Origin: Pantoea wallisii
Lineage (GTDB): Bacteria > Pseudomonadota > Gammaproteobacteria > Enterobacterales > Enterobacteriaceae
Assembly (NCBI RefSeq): GCF_002095485.1
Contig: NZ_MLFS01000012.1
Span: forward strand, 26,018-90,017
Length of the DNA: 64,000 nt
Direction: 5' to 3'
Below, one piece after another: positions 23,915 through 33,718 of this stretch. The stretch's first letter is position 1, and each line of letters opens with the position of its first letter. A program made the position numbers and the translations under genes. Below the pieces are notes generated by a model. The model was not told the DNA's origin, searched no databases, and saw only the letters and a list, made by a program, of their open reading frames with translations.

Positions 23915-23933
23915 GTTAATGATAATCATTATC
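23915..23933. promoter_or_regulatory. Fur box
   Basis: GTTAATGATAATCATTATC agrees with the 19-bp Fur consensus GATAATGATAATCATTATC at 18 positions. It is immediately upstream of the minus-strand gene that starts at 23898 and about 350 bp from sufA. Confidence 0.92.
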
Positions 23934-24217
23934 ATATTAAACCGCGTCAGGAATGCAATTCCCGCGGTGAAATTTTATTGATTTTCTTCACCTGTTACTA
24001 AAATCGGCAATAACAATCTCTTTACATCCTGAAAAGGCGTAACCTATCAATCAGGATGAAAACGTAAAATGAATTTATAAAATTTTACTGTTTTTGAACA
24101 GGTTACGCAGGGCAGATGCGGCAGGGAATCGCCCGCGCAGAGAGAAGATAAGGGACTATGCTTAAGAAAGCAGCAGTAAAAAATAGCACGCGATGATTAT
24201 CCCTGCAAAACAAGAGG

Positions 24218-24245
24218 TTGAAGTGATATCTGATATCACTACCAT
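24218..24245 (+). promoter_or_regulatory. Probable sufA promoter with palindromic operator
   Basis: TTGAAG (24218-24223) and TACCAT (24240-24245) could be -35 and -10 elements. Between them lies the perfect 19-bp palindrome AGTGATATC-T-GATATCACT (24222-24240). Its core TGATATC-T-GATATCA has the 7-1-7 layout of a Fur site and keeps the outer TGATA/TATCA of each half. Repression of suf by Fur is known in E. coli; that this palindrome is the site is my inference. Confidence 0.55.
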
Positions 24246-24287
24246 AGGGGGATAGCCTGAAAAGGCCCAGACTTACGAGGTAACACT

Positions 24288-24662
24288 ATGTCATCAGTAA
24301 ATGCAGCGTCTTTTTCACCCGATGATTTCGTCTGGAAAGGGCTCACGCTGACCGAGTCAGCGGCGAAACAGATTCTTAGCCTGGTTGAGCAGGACCCGGA
24401 AGTAAAGGGGCTGAAACTGGGTGTGAAGCAGTCCGGCTGTGCCGGTTTTGGCTACGTCATGGACCTGGTGAAAGAGCCTGCCGATGACGACCTGCAGTTC
24501 GAGCAGTTTGGCGCAAAACTCTTTGTGCCGCTTCAGGCCATGCCGTTTGTTGACGGTACCGAGCTGGATTATGTCCGCGAAGGCCTGAACCAGATTTTTA
24601 AATTCAACAACCCTAAAGCTCAGCACGCCTGCGGGTGCGGTGAAAGCTTTGGCGTCGAGTAA
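24288..24662 (+). CDS. sufA: Fe-S cluster carrier protein SufA
   Basis: A-type carrier of 124 residues that receives clusters from SufBCD and delivers them to apoproteins. The three ligand cysteines are present: one in KQSGCAGFG and two in HACGCGESF near the C-terminus. Two or three more N-terminal residues than E. coli SufA (122 aa). The ATG at 24288 follows ACGAGGTAACACT. First gene of sufABCDSE; sufB starts 7 nt after its stop. Confidence 0.97.
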   Translation: MSSVNAASFSPDDFVWKGLTLTESAAKQILSLVEQDPEVKGLKLGVKQSGCAGFGYVMDLVKEPADDDLQFEQFGAKLFVPLQAMPFVDGTELDYVREGLNQIFKFNNPKAQHACGCGESFGVE

Positions 24663-24669
24663 GTGAAAT

Positions 24670-26163
24670 ATGTCACGACACAGCGAAGCATCTGATGATG
24701 TACAAACGTGGGAAGGCAGCCTGAACTACAAAGAGGGCTTCTTTACCCAGTTGCAAACCGACGAACTGGCGCATGGCATCAATGAAGATGTGGTGCGCGC
24801 GATCTCGGCCAAACGTAACGAACCTGAGTGGATGCTGGAGTTCCGTCTCAAGGCTTTCCGGGCCTGGTTAGAGATGGAAGAGCCGCACTGGCTGAAAGCG
24901 CACTATGACAAGCTGGACTATCAGGATTACAGCTACTACTCCGCGCCCTCCTGCGGCAACTGTGATGACAGCTGCGCTTCCGAGCCAGGTGCTACACAAA
25001 CCTCAGGCAGCGTGGCCTCCAGCGACTATCTGACCAAAGAAGTGGAAGACGCCTTCAATCAGTTGGGTGTACCGGTACGTGAAGGCCGGGAAGTTGCCGT
25101 TGATGCTATCTTTGACTCCGTTTCAGTCTCCACAACCTATCGTGACAAGCTGGCCGAGCAGGGCATCATCTTCTGCTCCTTTGGTGAGGCGATTCACGAT
25201 CACCCGGAGCTGGTGCAGAAGTATCTCGGTACGGTTGTGCCGCACAACGACAACTTCTTCGCTGCGCTCAACTCAGCGGTGGCTTCTGATGGCACCTTCG
25301 TTTACATCCCGAAAGGGGTGCACTGCCCTATGGAGCTGTCCACATATTTCCGCATCAACGCGGCAAAAACCGGCCAGTTCGAACGCACCATCCTGATCGC
25401 CGATGAAGACAGCTACGTAAGCTATATCGAAGGTTGCTCAGCGCCTGTGCGCGACACCTATCAGCTGCACGCGGCGGTGGTGGAAGTCATTATTCACAAA
25501 AACGCCGAAGTGAAATACTCCACCGTACAGAACTGGTTCCCGGGTGGCGAAGGCGAGGGCGGTATCCTCAACTTCGTAACCAAGCGTGCCCTGTGCGAAG
25601 GCGACCACAGTAAAATGTCGTGGACCCAGTCTGAGACCGGTTCAGCGATCACCTGGAAATACCCGAGCTGTATCCTGCGCGGTGACTACTCAGTAGGTGA
25701 ATTCTACTCGGTGGCACTTACCAGCGGACGCCAGCAGGCTGATACCGGCACCAAGATGATCCACATTGGTAAAAACACCAAGTCGACCATCATCTCTAAA
25801 GGTATTTCAGCCGGTAAGAGCCAGAACACCTATCGTGGTCTGGTGAAGATCATGCCGACGGCGACCAACGCGCGTAACTTCACCCAGTGTGACTCGATGC
25901 TGATTGGCCCGGATTGCGGTGCGCACACGTTCCCGTATGTGGAAACGCGTAATAACAGCGCACAGCTGGAGCACGAAGCCACCACCTCACGTATTGGCGA
26001 AGATCAGATGTTCTACTGCCTGCAGCGCGGCATTAGCGAAGAAGATGCGATCTCAATGATCGTGAACGGCTTCTGTAAAGACGTTTTCTCCGAGCTGCCA
26101 CTGGAATTCGCCGTGGAAGCGCAAAAACTGTTAGCTATCAGCCTTGAGCACAGTGTCGGCTGA
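24670..26163 (+). CDS. sufB: Fe-S scaffold subunit SufB
   Basis: Scaffold component of the SufBC2D complex; it accepts sulfur from SufE and assembles the cluster. 497 residues, close to E. coli SufB (495). The family beta-helix core is clear ([39 protein letters not shown]), with the conserved Cys in [12 protein letters not shown] and the Glu in [20 protein letters not shown]-terminal CGNCDDSC segment is present at about residues 97-104. It lies 7 nt after sufA, so the two are translated from one message. Confidence 0.97.
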   Translation: MSRHSEASDDVQTWEGSLNYKEGFFTQLQTDELAHGINEDVVRAISAKRNEPEWMLEFRLKAFRAWLEMEEPHWLKAHYDKLDYQDYSYYSAPSCGNCDDSCASEPGATQTSGSVASSDYLTKEVEDAFNQLGVPVREGREVAVDAIFDSVSVSTTYRDKLAEQGIIFCSFGEAIHDHPELVQKYLGTVVPHNDNFFAALNSAVASDGTFVYIPKGVHCPMELSTYFRINAAKTGQFERTILIADEDSYVSYIEGCSAPVRDTYQLHAAVVEVIIHKNAEVKYSTVQNWFPGGEGEGGILNFVTKRALCEGDHSKMSWTQSETGSAITWKYPSCILRGDYSVGEFYSVALTSGRQQADTGTKMIHIGKNTKSTIISKGISAGKSQNTYRGLVKIMPTATNARNFTQCDSMLIGPDCGAHTFPYVETRNNSAQLEHEATTSRIGEDQMFYCLQRGISEEDAISMIVNGFCKDVFSELPLEFAVEAQKLLAISLEHSVG

Positions 26164-26202
26164 TGCCACACGCGTTGCCGGAAGCAATGTGAAGGAAAGA
26201 GT

Positions 26203-26949
26203 ATGTTAAGCATTAAAGATTTACAGGTTAGCGTTGAAGACAAAGAGATTTTGCGCGGTCTGAACCTCGAAGTGAAGCCGGGCGAAGTGCATGCCATTAT
26301 GGGACCGAACGGTTCTGGCAAAAGTACGCTGTCTGCCACGCTGGCCGGCCGTGAAGATTATGAGATCACCGGCGGTTCTGTATCTTTCAAAGGCAAAGAT
26401 CTGCTGGAGCTGGAGCCGGAAGAGCGTGCCGGTGAAGGCATCTTCATGGCGTTCCAGTATCCGGTGGAGATTCCGGGCGTCAGCAATCAGTTCTTCCTGC
26501 AAACCTCTGTGAACGCGGTACGTAAATACCGTGCGCAGGAGGAGCTGGACCGTTTTGACTTCCAGGACTTCATCGAAGACAAAATTAAGCTGCTGAAGAT
26601 GCCAGAAGACTTGCTGACTCGTTCGGTCAACGTTGGCTTCTCCGGTGGTGAGAAGAAGCGTAACGACATCCTGCAGATGGCCGCGCTGGAGCCAGAGCTG
26701 TGCATTCTGGATGAGACCGATTCGGGTCTGGATATCGATGCGCTGAAGATCGTTGCCGAGGGCGTTAACAGCCTGCGCGACGGCAAGCGTTCGTTCATTA
26801 TTGTTACGCACTACCAGCGCATCCTGGATTACATCAAGCCGGATCACGTCCACGTGCTGTATCAGGGCAAAATCGTGAAGTCTGGCGACTTTACGCTGGT
26901 GAAACAGCTGGAGGAGCAAGGCTATGGCTGGCTTACCGACCAGGAGTGA
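26203..26949 (+). CDS. sufC: Fe-S assembly ATPase SufC
   Basis: ABC-type ATPase of 248 residues that drives conformational change of SufBC2D. Walker A is GPNGSGKST (about 34-42), the signature FSGGEKKRNDILQM, Walker B ELCILDETDSGLD with the catalytic Glu replaced in context by the SufC-type DETDSGLDID, and the switch His in VTHYQRILD. Start ATG at 26203 after GGAAAGAGT. Its 3' end overlaps sufD by 26 nt, indicating coupled translation. Confidence 0.97.
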   Translation: MLSIKDLQVSVEDKEILRGLNLEVKPGEVHAIMGPNGSGKSTLSATLAGREDYEITGGSVSFKGKDLLELEPEERAGEGIFMAFQYPVEIPGVSNQFFLQTSVNAVRKYRAQEELDRFDFQDFIEDKIKLLKMPEDLLTRSVNVGFSGGEKKRNDILQMAALEPELCILDETDSGLDIDALKIVAEGVNSLRDGKRSFIIVTHYQRILDYIKPDHVHVLYQGKIVKSGDFTLVKQLEEQGYGWLTDQE

Positions 26950-28201
26950 TAATGCGCTGCAACAGTGGCACCACCTGTTTGAGTCGCGCGGTGAAGCGCG
27001 CTCTCTGCAGGCACAGCAGCACTGGCAGCAGCTGATGCGCCTCGGCTTGCCTACCCGCAAGCATGAGAACTGGAAATACACCTCGCTGGATACGCTGCTG
27101 GCGAAGCAGTTTGTCCTGCCGACGGAGAGCAGCGTAACGGCTGAGCAGGTTGACGCGCTGGCGCTGCCGCTGGATGCCATTCGCCTGGTGTTTGTTGATG
27201 GCCGCTTTCAGCCGGCGTTGAGCACGCGCGACACTGAACTGTTTGAGGTTCAGCACAGCCGTGCCGCCGAACGCCGTCCACTGCCGTCACCGGTTCAGCC
27301 GGAAGTGTTTCTGCATCTGACCGAGAGCCTGGCAGAAGAGGTCACCACGCTGCGCCTGGCGCGCGGTAAATCGGCGGCACGTCCGCTCTATTTGCTGCAC
27401 ATCACCAGCGGCCAGGCGGATGCGTTGAACACCGTGCACCATCGCCATCATCTGGAGCTGGAGCAGAGCGCTGAAGCTGAAGTGATTGAGCACTACGTCA
27501 CGCTGAACGGCGCGGCGCACTTTACCGGCGCACGCTTTACGTTTGCCGTGGCTGACAACGCGCAGCTGAAGCACATCAAGCTGGCGTTTGAAGAGAGCAG
27601 CAGCTACCACTTCGCCCATAACGATATCGTTATTGGCCGTGATGCGCAGGTCAGCAGCACCAGCTTCCTGCTGGGCGCCGGTTTGTCACGCCACAATACC
27701 AGCGTGCAGCTCAACGGTGAGAATACGCAGCTTTCACTGAACAGCCTGGTCCTGCCGGTGGGCTCAGAGGTGGCGGATACCCGCAGCTATCTGGAGCACA
27801 ACAAGGGCTACTGCCTGAGCCGTCAGCTGCATAAAACCATCTCTCGCGACAAAGGGCGTTCCGTGTTCAATGGCCACATTAAAGTGGCCCAGCATGCGCT
27901 GAAAACCGACGGACAGATGACCAACAACAATCTGTTGCTGGGTCGCCTGGCGGAAGTGGACACTAAGCCGCAGCTGGAGATCTACGCGGATGACGTGAAG
28001 TGCAGCCACGGTGCGACCATTGGCCGTATCGACGACGAGCAGATGTTCTACCTGCGCTCACGCGGTATTGCCGAAGATGCCGCGCAGCAGATGATCATCC
28101 ATGCGTTTGCGGCTGAACTGACCGAAGCGCTGGATGATGAAACGCTGCGTCAGACCGTGCTGCAACGCATCACTGACCGTTTCCCTGGAGTTGAGTCATG
28201 A
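26924..28201 (+). CDS. sufD: Fe-S assembly protein SufD
   Basis: 425-residue paralogue of SufB that completes the SufBC2D scaffold and is needed for iron entry. The start at 26924 ([15 protein letters not shown]) lies inside sufC, 26 nt before its stop, preceded by GGAGGAGCAAGG. The beta-helix core and the C-terminal block [23 protein letters not shown], including the conserved His in SHGAT, are intact. It overlaps sufS by 4 nt (ATGA). Confidence 0.96.
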   Translation: MAGLPTRSDNALQQWHHLFESRGEARSLQAQQHWQQLMRLGLPTRKHENWKYTSLDTLLAKQFVLPTESSVTAEQVDALALPLDAIRLVFVDGRFQPALSTRDTELFEVQHSRAAERRPLPSPVQPEVFLHLTESLAEEVTTLRLARGKSAARPLYLLHITSGQADALNTVHHRHHLELEQSAEAEVIEHYVTLNGAAHFTGARFTFAVADNAQLKHIKLAFEESSSYHFAHNDIVIGRDAQVSSTSFLLGAGLSRHNTSVQLNGENTQLSLNSLVLPVGSEVADTRSYLEHNKGYCLSRQLHKTISRDKGRSVFNGHIKVAQHALKTDGQMTNNNLLLGRLAEVDTKPQLEIYADDVKCSHGATIGRIDDEQMFYLRSRGIAEDAAQQMIIHAFAAELTEALDDETLRQTVLQRITDRFPGVES

Positions 28202-29421
28202 GTTTCGATCCCGAACGAGTCAGAGCGGATTTTCCGATTCTGAGTCGTGAGGTCAACGGACACCCGCTGGCCTACCTGGATAGCGCGGCCAGCGCGCAGC
28301 GTCCGCTCGCCGTGATCAATGCGGAGAGTCACTTTTATCAGTACGGCTATGCAGCCGTACACCGTGGCATCCACTCGCTAAGTGCGCAGGCTACTACCGA
28401 CATGGAGAACGTGCGCGCGCAGGCGGCACGTTTCCTGAATGCCCCTTCAGCAGAAGAGATTATCTTCGTTAAAGGCACGACGGAAGGCATCAACCTGGTG
28501 GCGAATAGCTGGGGCGGCAGTCAGCTGCAGCCGGGCGATAACCTGATCATCACCGAGATGGAGCACCACGCCAACATCGTGCCGTGGCAGATGGTGGCGG
28601 AGCGTACGGGCGCGGAAATCCGCGTACTGCCGCTAAACGACAACGGTGAGCTGGCGCTTGAGCAGCTGGCCGGCCTGATCGATAGCCGGACGCGCCTGCT
28701 GGCCGTTACCCACGTCTCAAACGTGCTGGGCACGGTCAATCCGGTCAAAGCGATTGTGGCGCAGGCCAAAGCGGCAGGCGTGTTAACGCTGATTGATGGC
28801 GCGCAGGCGGTCATGCATCACGCCGTTGACGTGCAGGATATCGACTGCGATTTCTATGTCTTCTCGGGCCATAAGATCTATGGACCCAACGGCACTGGCG
28901 TGCTGTATGCGCGTAAAGCGCTGCAGGAGATCATGCCACCGTGGGAAGGTGGCGGTTCGATGATTGCGCAGGTCCTCCTGCCCACCGGCACCACCTGGAA
29001 CACCACACCGTGGCGCTTTGAGGCGGGTACGCCAAACACCGGCGGCATTATCGGTCTGGGCGCGGCACTGACGTGGATCAGCGAACTCGGTCTGGACGCT
29101 ATTCATCAGCGCGAAAGTCAGCTGATGCGCTATGCGCTGGATAAACTGGCTTCCGTACCGGATATTGAAATTTATGGCCCGGCCGCACGCAGCGGTGTGA
29201 TCGCCTTTAACCTGGGGAAACACCACGCATTTGACGTGGGCAGCTTCCTCGACCAGTACGGTATCGCGATTCGTACCGGGCACCACTGTGCCATGCCGCT
29301 GATGCGCCACTATGCGGTACCGGCGATGTGCCGTGCCTCTTTCGCGCTCTATAACACCGAAGAAGAGGCCGACCGTCTGGCTGCCGGCCTGACGCGTATT
29401 CATCGTCTGCTCGGCGGTTAA
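28198..29421 (+). CDS. sufS: Cysteine desulfurase SufS
   Basis: PLP enzyme of 407 residues that removes sulfur from L-cysteine as a persulfide and hands it to SufE. The PLP Lys is K226 in [11 protein letters not shown]; the active-site Cys is C364 in [10 protein letters not shown]; the His stacking on PLP is in EHHANIVPW. Group II desulfurase by length and by the short active-site loop. It starts in the ATGA overlap with sufD and is followed 20 nt later by its partner sufE. Confidence 0.97.
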   Translation: MSFDPERVRADFPILSREVNGHPLAYLDSAASAQRPLAVINAESHFYQYGYAAVHRGIHSLSAQATTDMENVRAQAARFLNAPSAEEIIFVKGTTEGINLVANSWGGSQLQPGDNLIITEMEHHANIVPWQMVAERTGAEIRVLPLNDNGELALEQLAGLIDSRTRLLAVTHVSNVLGTVNPVKAIVAQAKAAGVLTLIDGAQAVMHHAVDVQDIDCDFYVFSGHKIYGPNGTGVLYARKALQEIMPPWEGGGSMIAQVLLPTGTTWNTTPWRFEAGTPNTGGIIGLGAALTWISELGLDAIHQRESQLMRYALDKLASVPDIEIYGPAARSGVIAFNLGKHHAFDVGSFLDQYGIAIRTGHHCAMPLMRHYAVPAMCRASFALYNTEEEADRLAAGLTRIHRLLGG

Positions 29422-29441
29422 GCAGATTTCAGGAGTTATCG

Positions 29442-29858
29442 ATGGCAAATTTGCCAGACAAAGAGAAACTGGTGCGCAACTTTAACCGTTGCGCCAACTG
29501 GGAAGAGAAGTACCTCTACATCATTGAACTTGGGGCAAAATTGCCAGAATCCTCTGAAAGCTTGCACCAGCCGGAATATGTGATTTCCGGTTGTCAGAGC
29601 CAGGTCTGGATCCGGATGACCCCGCAGTCAGACAGCACCATCGCCTTTGAGGGTGACAGCGATGCTGCCATTGTTAAAGGCTTGATTGCAGTAGTTTTTA
29701 GCCTGTATCAGGGGCTCAAGCCCGCCGAAATTCTTGCGCTCGATGTTGGCCACTGGTTCGGTGAACTGGCGCTGACCCAGCACCTCACCCCCTCGCGTTC
29801 GCAGGGGCTTGAAGCGATGATTCGCGCAATCCGTCATAACGCACAGTCCCTCAGCTAA
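29442..29858 (+). CDS. sufE: Sulfur acceptor SufE
   Basis: 138-residue partner that takes the persulfide from SufS on C51 ([10 protein letters not shown]) and passes it to SufB, speeding up the desulfurase. Length equals the E. coli protein. The ATG at 29442 follows CAGGAGTTATCG. Last gene of the suf operon; a short inverted repeat (CCCCGG-CTCGA-CCGGGG) with a weak T-rich tail at about 29875-29895 may end the transcript. Confidence 0.97.
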   Translation: MANLPDKEKLVRNFNRCANWEEKYLYIIELGAKLPESSESLHQPEYVISGCQSQVWIRMTPQSDSTIAFEGDSDAAIVKGLIAVVFSLYQGLKPAEILALDVGHWFGELALTQHLTPSRSQGLEAMIRAIRHNAQSLS

Positions 29859-29919
29859 GTTACACTCTCCAGACCCCGGCTCGACCGGGGTTTGTTCCCT
29901 CCGACAAAGAGAATATTGC

Positions 29920-30945
29920 ATGAAACCAGCGTTACGTTTAGCCGGTGCATTGCTGTTGTCCTGCTTCGGACTGTCTGCACCTGTGTTTGCCACGGAATAC
30001 CCTCTGCCAGCTGATAACAGCCGTTTAATTGGCGAAAATACCCTGACCACCGTAGCGGACGACAAACGGCCGCTGGAGTACATAGCGGCACGCTACAAGA
30101 CAGGCATGCTTGGCATGCTGGAGGCGAATCCCGGCGTGGATCCCTGGCTGCCTAAAGCCGGTACCCAACTGACCGTGCCGCTGCAGATGCTGCTGCCGGA
30201 TGCGCCGCGTGAAGGCATTGTGGTGAATCTGGCGGAGCTACGCCTCTACTACTATCCGAAAGGGGAGAATCGTGTGGTAGTCTACCCGATTGGTATTGGC
30301 CAGCTGGGCGCCGCCACGCCGAACATGGTCACCCGCATCAGTCAGAAGATCCCCAATCCTACCTGGACACCGACCGCCAATATTCGTAAACGCTATGCCA
30401 AAGAGGGCATTACGCTGCCAGGCGTGGTGCCGGCCGGGCCGGATAACCCGATGGGGCAGTTTGCACTGCGTCTGGCACGCGGAACCGGGCAGTATTTGAT
30501 CCACGGGACCAATGCTGACTTTGGGATTGGCATGCGCGTCAGCTCAGGCTGTATTCGCCTGCGCCCGGAGGATATCGAAGCGCTGTTTAACAGTGTGCCG
30601 CAGGGAACACGGGTGCAGATCATCAACCAGCCGATCAAATATGCCATCGAACCGGACGGGAAGCGCTATATCGAGGTACATCAGCCGCTCTCGCATACGG
30701 AGCAGGATGACCCGCAAACCATGTCGATTACGCTGAGCGGGCCACTCAAACGCTTCATGCAGAGCCCTGAAAGCGATACGGCGTTGATCAAGGCGGCGAT
30801 AGCGCGCCGTGCAGGCATGCCGGTGCTGGTAAGCAGTGGTGAACCGGTCGGTGATGATACGGTACTACCTGCCGTATTACAGGAGGCGCAGGGCGGTCAG
30901 GCAACGATTTCACAGGCGATGGGAGCATCAGAGCAGGCGCCCTGA
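29920..30945 (+). CDS. ldtE: L,D-transpeptidase LdtE (YnhG)
   Basis: Periplasmic enzyme that makes 3-3 crosslinks between diaminopimelate residues of peptidoglycan. 341 residues: signal peptide to about residue 25 (LLLSCFGLSAPVFA), a LysM domain (about 45-85, YIAARYKTGMLGMLEANPGV), then the YkuD domain (about 96-230) with H195 in LIHGTNADFG and the nucleophile C211 in SSGCIRLRPED. The C-terminal quarter is extended and Gln-rich as in the LdtD/LdtE group. In E. coli ldtE also sits between suf and lpp. No terminator for it alone; lpp is convergent. Confidence 0.95.
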   Translation: MKPALRLAGALLLSCFGLSAPVFATEYPLPADNSRLIGENTLTTVADDKRPLEYIAARYKTGMLGMLEANPGVDPWLPKAGTQLTVPLQMLLPDAPREGIVVNLAELRLYYYPKGENRVVVYPIGIGQLGAATPNMVTRISQKIPNPTWTPTANIRKRYAKEGITLPGVVPAGPDNPMGQFALRLARGTGQYLIHGTNADFGIGMRVSSGCIRLRPEDIEALFNSVPQGTRVQIINQPIKYAIEPDGKRYIEVHQPLSHTEQDDPQTMSITLSGPLKRFMQSPESDTALIKAAIARRAGMPVLVSSGEPVGDDTVLPAVLQEAQGGQATISQAMGASEQAP

Positions 30946-30976
30946 TTCAGGGCCAGCAAAAAGCGCAGAATCAGGA

Positions 30977-31009
30977 CAAAAAAAATGGTGCCACATGGGC
31001 ACCATTTTT
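30977..31009 (-). terminator. Terminator after lpp
   Basis: On the minus strand AATGGTGCC, a 5-nt loop and GGCACCATT are followed by a run of T (30977-30985), just past the lpp stop. The lpp message is very abundant in enterics and needs a strong terminator. Confidence 0.9.
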
Positions 31010-31022
31010 CAAACCAGAACTC

Positions 31023-31262
<240 letters not shown>

Positions 31263-31303
31263 TTATACCCTCTAGATTGAGTTAATCTCCATGTAGCGTT
31301 ACA

Positions 31304-31310
31304 AGTATTA
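31304..31310 (-). promoter_or_regulatory. -10 element of lpp
   Basis: TAATACT on the minus strand lies in the segment CTTTGTGTAATACTTGTAAC, which is the same as the E. coli lpp promoter; transcription would start about seven bases on, giving the short conserved leader before the ATG. Confidence 0.75.
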
Positions 31311-31513
31311 CACAAAGCTTTTTGAGTTGAGAATAAATTTTTGATGAGAACATGCTTAAATTTGATCGTTCGCTCAAAGAAGCAGCGTTTCGCAGAACAT
31401 GATGAAAATATTTAGCTAAAACAGAGAGATTTAATCGGATTAACCTTAATCCTGCGGGATATTGAATAGTTATTATCGATTGGAAATTTCCGCTTTATGT
31501 ATTAAGTGTGGAA

Positions 31514-31543
31514 TAAAAAAAGCGCCCCGAAGGGCGCTTTTTA
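31514..31543 (-). terminator. Terminator after pykF
   Basis: AAAAAGCGCCC, loop CGAA and GGGCGCTTTTT on the minus strand, followed by T residues, 20-50 nt beyond the pykF stop. Confidence 0.9.
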
Positions 31544-31563
31544 AATAATTATCGTGTCACGAA

Positions 31564-32976
31564 TCAAAGTACGTGAACGGAGGCCGTATTGGTCGTTCCG
31601 CTTGGTACCAGGGCACCGGAAACCATAACCACAACATCGCCTTTTTGGGCATAGCCGCTCTCCAGCGCCATCTCTTTACCGATACGGTAGAAATCATCGG
31701 TGGAGGCGATCTCCGTCACCAGACGCGTTTCAATGCCTTTGCTGAGAATCAGCTGACGCGCCGTAGTTTGATTGGTGGTCAGCGCCAGGATGGTGGCATC
31801 CGGGAAGTATTTACGTACCGCCTTCGCCGATTTGCCGCCTTCAGTGGCAACCACAATGACCGGCGCTTCCAGTTTCTCAGCGGTCTCAACCGCACCACGA
31901 CACACCGCTTCAGTGATACGCAGTTTGCGTGAGTCCTGCAGCTCATCGATGCGGGACTTCATCACGCGGTCTGTACGTTCACAGATGGTCGCCATGATGG
32001 TCACGGACTCCAGCGGGTATTTACCTTTGGCGCTCTCACCGGAGAGCATCACCGCATCGGTTCCGTCCAGAATGGCGTTTGCCACGTCACCGGCTTCCGC
32101 GCGGGTAGGGCGTGGATTCTTGATCATGGAATCCAGCATCTGCGTCGCGGTTATGACCACTTTGCGTGCTTTATTACACTTCTTGATCATCATCTTCTGC
32201 GCGAAGATAACCTCTTCAACCGGGATCTCAACGCCGAGATCGCCGCGCGCCACCATGATGCCATCCGATGCTTCGAGAATTTCGTCGAAGTTGTTCAGGC
32301 CTTCCTGGTTTTCGATTTTGGAGATGATCTGAATATTCTCACCGCCGTGGGCTTTCAGATGCTCACGGATCTCCAGCACGTCGGAACGCTTACGGATAAA
32401 GGAGGCCGCAACAAAATCAACGCCTTGTTCGCAACCGAAAATCAGGTCGCGCTTATCTTTTTCAGCCAGCGCCGGCAGCTGGATAGAGACGCCAGGCAGG
32501 TTAACGCCCTTATTCTCACCGAGATCGCCATTGTTCAGGACAGTACAGACCACGGTGTTTTCCGTCACCTCAGTGACCTGCATACCAATCAGGCCATCGT
32601 CGACCAGAACGGTGTTGCCGATCTTCAGATCTTCGGTAAAGCCGGCATAGGTTACGGCCACGCGCTCATTGTTGCCGATGACTGACTGATCGGTAGTGAA
32701 GGTAAAGGTCTGACCGGCTTTCAGCGCCACGTCATTGCCGCCTTCCAGCTTCATGGTGCGGATTTCCGGACCTTTAGTGTCCAGCAGAATCGCGGCCTGG
32801 CGACCGGTTTTTTCCATGACGGCACGCATGTTAGTGATGCGCTGACCATGTTCGGCATAATCCCCGTGAGAGAAGTTCAGGCGCATGACGTTCATGCCAG
32901 CTTCCAGCAGTTGAGTCAGCATCTCTTCGGATTCGGTTTTAGGACCGATAGTACAAACGATCTTGGTCTTTTTCAT
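31564..32976 (-). CDS. pykF: Pyruvate kinase I
   Basis: Last step of glycolysis: phosphoenolpyruvate and ADP to pyruvate and ATP. 470 residues, the E. coli length, beginning [20 protein letters not shown]. Conserved substrate and metal sites are in [21 protein letters not shown] (within the A domain), [16 protein letters not shown] with the catalytic Lys, and [11 protein letters not shown]. The C-terminal domain carries the fructose-1,6-bisphosphate site. It opposes ppsA of this window; a perfect Cra site lies upstream, where Cra represses pykF in E. coli. Confidence 0.98.
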   Translation of the reverse strand: MKKTKIVCTIGPKTESEEMLTQLLEAGMNVMRLNFSHGDYAEHGQRITNMRAVMEKTGRQAAILLDTKGPEIRTMKLEGGNDVALKAGQTFTFTTDQSVIGNNERVAVTYAGFTEDLKIGNTVLVDDGLIGMQVTEVTENTVVCTVLNNGDLGENKGVNLPGVSIQLPALAEKDKRDLIFGCEQGVDFVAASFIRKRSDVLEIREHLKAHGGENIQIISKIENQEGLNNFDEILEASDGIMVARGDLGVEIPVEEVIFAQKMMIKKCNKARKVVITATQMLDSMIKNPRPTRAEAGDVANAILDGTDAVMLSGESAKGKYPLESVTIMATICERTDRVMKSRIDELQDSRKLRITEAVCRGAVETAEKLEAPVIVVATEGGKSAKAVRKYFPDATILALTTNQTTARQLILSKGIETRLVTEIASTDDFYRIGKEMALESGYAQKGDVVVMVSGALVPSGTTNTASVHVL

Positions 32977-33320
32977 GTCAGATTTCTGTAAGTTGTGATG
33001 GATGATAAAGGTCGGAATTCGATGCGCAGAGCACCGAAGTGAAAATGTGTATGGTGTTGGTTCGGATCGTACAGAAGTAAGAATAGGTGACGAAGGCTGA
33101 GCGTGCAGAGAAGTTATGCGGAACGCGGGAGAACCGGTTCGACGGCGTTGCGCAAATCTTTTGAGTTATTGGCATAGGCACGTTAGCGCTGAAACCTTTC
33201 AGGTGGAACAACGCGGCATAGTATAGTCGCTAAGTATGCGAAAACCAATACAAAAGCAGAGTGAGAAAATCGACCCAGATCAAGAAAAGCGCGTTTGCGC
33301 AAGGGAGAGAAAAGCAAAAG
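32977..33320. other. Regulatory region upstream of pykF
   Basis: 344 nt between pykF and the tRNA genes. It carries the Cra site at 33188-33201 and two TTGCGCAA octamers (33148-33155 and 33294-33301). A 77-codon minus-strand frame at 32978-33211 overlaps these sites and has no coding character. Confidence 0.65.
33188..33201 (+). promoter_or_regulatory. Cra (FruR) site upstream of pykF
   Basis: GCTGAAACCTTTCA matches the Cra consensus RSTGAAWCSNTHHW at all 14 positions and lies about 210 bp upstream of the pykF start. Cra represses pykF in E. coli. Confidence 0.8.
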
Positions 33321-33397
33321 TGGTGCGCTCTAATGGACTCGAACCATCGACCCCCACCATGTCAAGGTGGTGCTCTAACCAACTGAGCTAAGAGCGC
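33321..33397 (-). tRNA. tRNA-Val (anticodon GAC), copy 1 in map order
   Basis: 77 nt including encoded CCA (33321-33323). The 7-bp acceptor stem GCGCTCT/AGAGCGC, D-arm AGCTCAGTTGGTTAGAGC, anticodon stem CCACC/GGTGG around loop TTGACAT (anticodon GAC) and T-arm GGTTCGAGTCC are all intact. Reads GUC and GUU. Identical to the copy at 33489-33565; last in the transcript. Confidence 0.98.
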
Positions 33398-33408
33398 ATT
33401 ACAGATAT

Positions 33409-33485
33409 TGGTGCGTCCGAGTGGACTCGAACCACCGACCCCCACCATGTCAAGGTGGTGCTCTAACCAACTGAGCTACGGACGC
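33409..33485 (-). tRNA. tRNA-Val (anticodon GAC), middle copy
   Basis: 77 nt with CCA. The body equals the flanking copies but the acceptor stem is GCGTCCG/CGGACGC, like E. coli valV, and the T-stem differs slightly. Anticodon GAC. Confidence 0.98.
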
Positions 33486-33488
33486 ACT

Positions 33489-33565
33489 TGGTGCGCTCTA
33501 ATGGACTCGAACCATCGACCCCCACCATGTCAAGGTGGTGCTCTAACCAACTGAGCTAAGAGCGC
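33489..33565 (-). tRNA. tRNA-Val (anticodon GAC), promoter-proximal copy
   Basis: 77 nt with CCA, identical in sequence to the copy at 33321-33397. Only 3 nt separate it from the middle tRNA, so the three are processed from one precursor. Confidence 0.98.
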
Positions 33566-33594
33566 AACATGCTGTCGGGCGACAGCGGGGACGA

Positions 33595-33623
33595 ATATTA
33601 ACGGCAGGCCGTGTGGCTGGCAA
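33595..33623 (-). promoter_or_regulatory. Promoter of the tRNA-Val operon
   Basis: On the minus strand TTGCCA (33623-33618), a 17-nt spacer and TAATAT (33600-33595) form a good sigma-70 promoter 30 nt ahead of the first tRNA. The segment after the -10 (TCGTCCCCGCTG) is GC-rich, typical of stable-RNA promoters under stringent control. Confidence 0.75.
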
Positions 33624-33624
33624 G

Positions 33625-33645
33625 GGGAAAAAACGTTTTTCCCCT
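33625..33645. terminator. Bidirectional terminator-like hairpin between mdtK and tRNA-Val
   Basis: GGGGAAAAA and TTTTTCCCC pair around a short centre. The U-run lies inside the stem, so efficiency is uncertain; it could end the mdtK message before the tRNA promoter. Confidence 0.5.
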
Positions 33646-33718
33646 GTGACTGAGCAGCAACTGTGCTATGCGTCGGTTTTTTAGGCGTTGCGGGCCAAAT
33701 AAAAGCCCGCTCAGCCAC

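Larger units (their letters stand above)
23899..24287. other. Divergent regulatory region between the Fur-boxed gene and sufA
   Basis: 389 nt, AT-rich. It contains the Fur box at 23915-23933 and the palindrome at 24222-24240 within an apparent sufA promoter. A further dyad, GTAAAAT and ATTTTAC around an 11-nt centre, lies near 24065-24089. Confidence 0.65.

Noticed and set aside
24065..24089. GTAAAAT...ATTTTAC dyad as an operator
   Set aside because: Low-complexity AT sequence; a seven-base dyad of this kind is expected by chance in such DNA.
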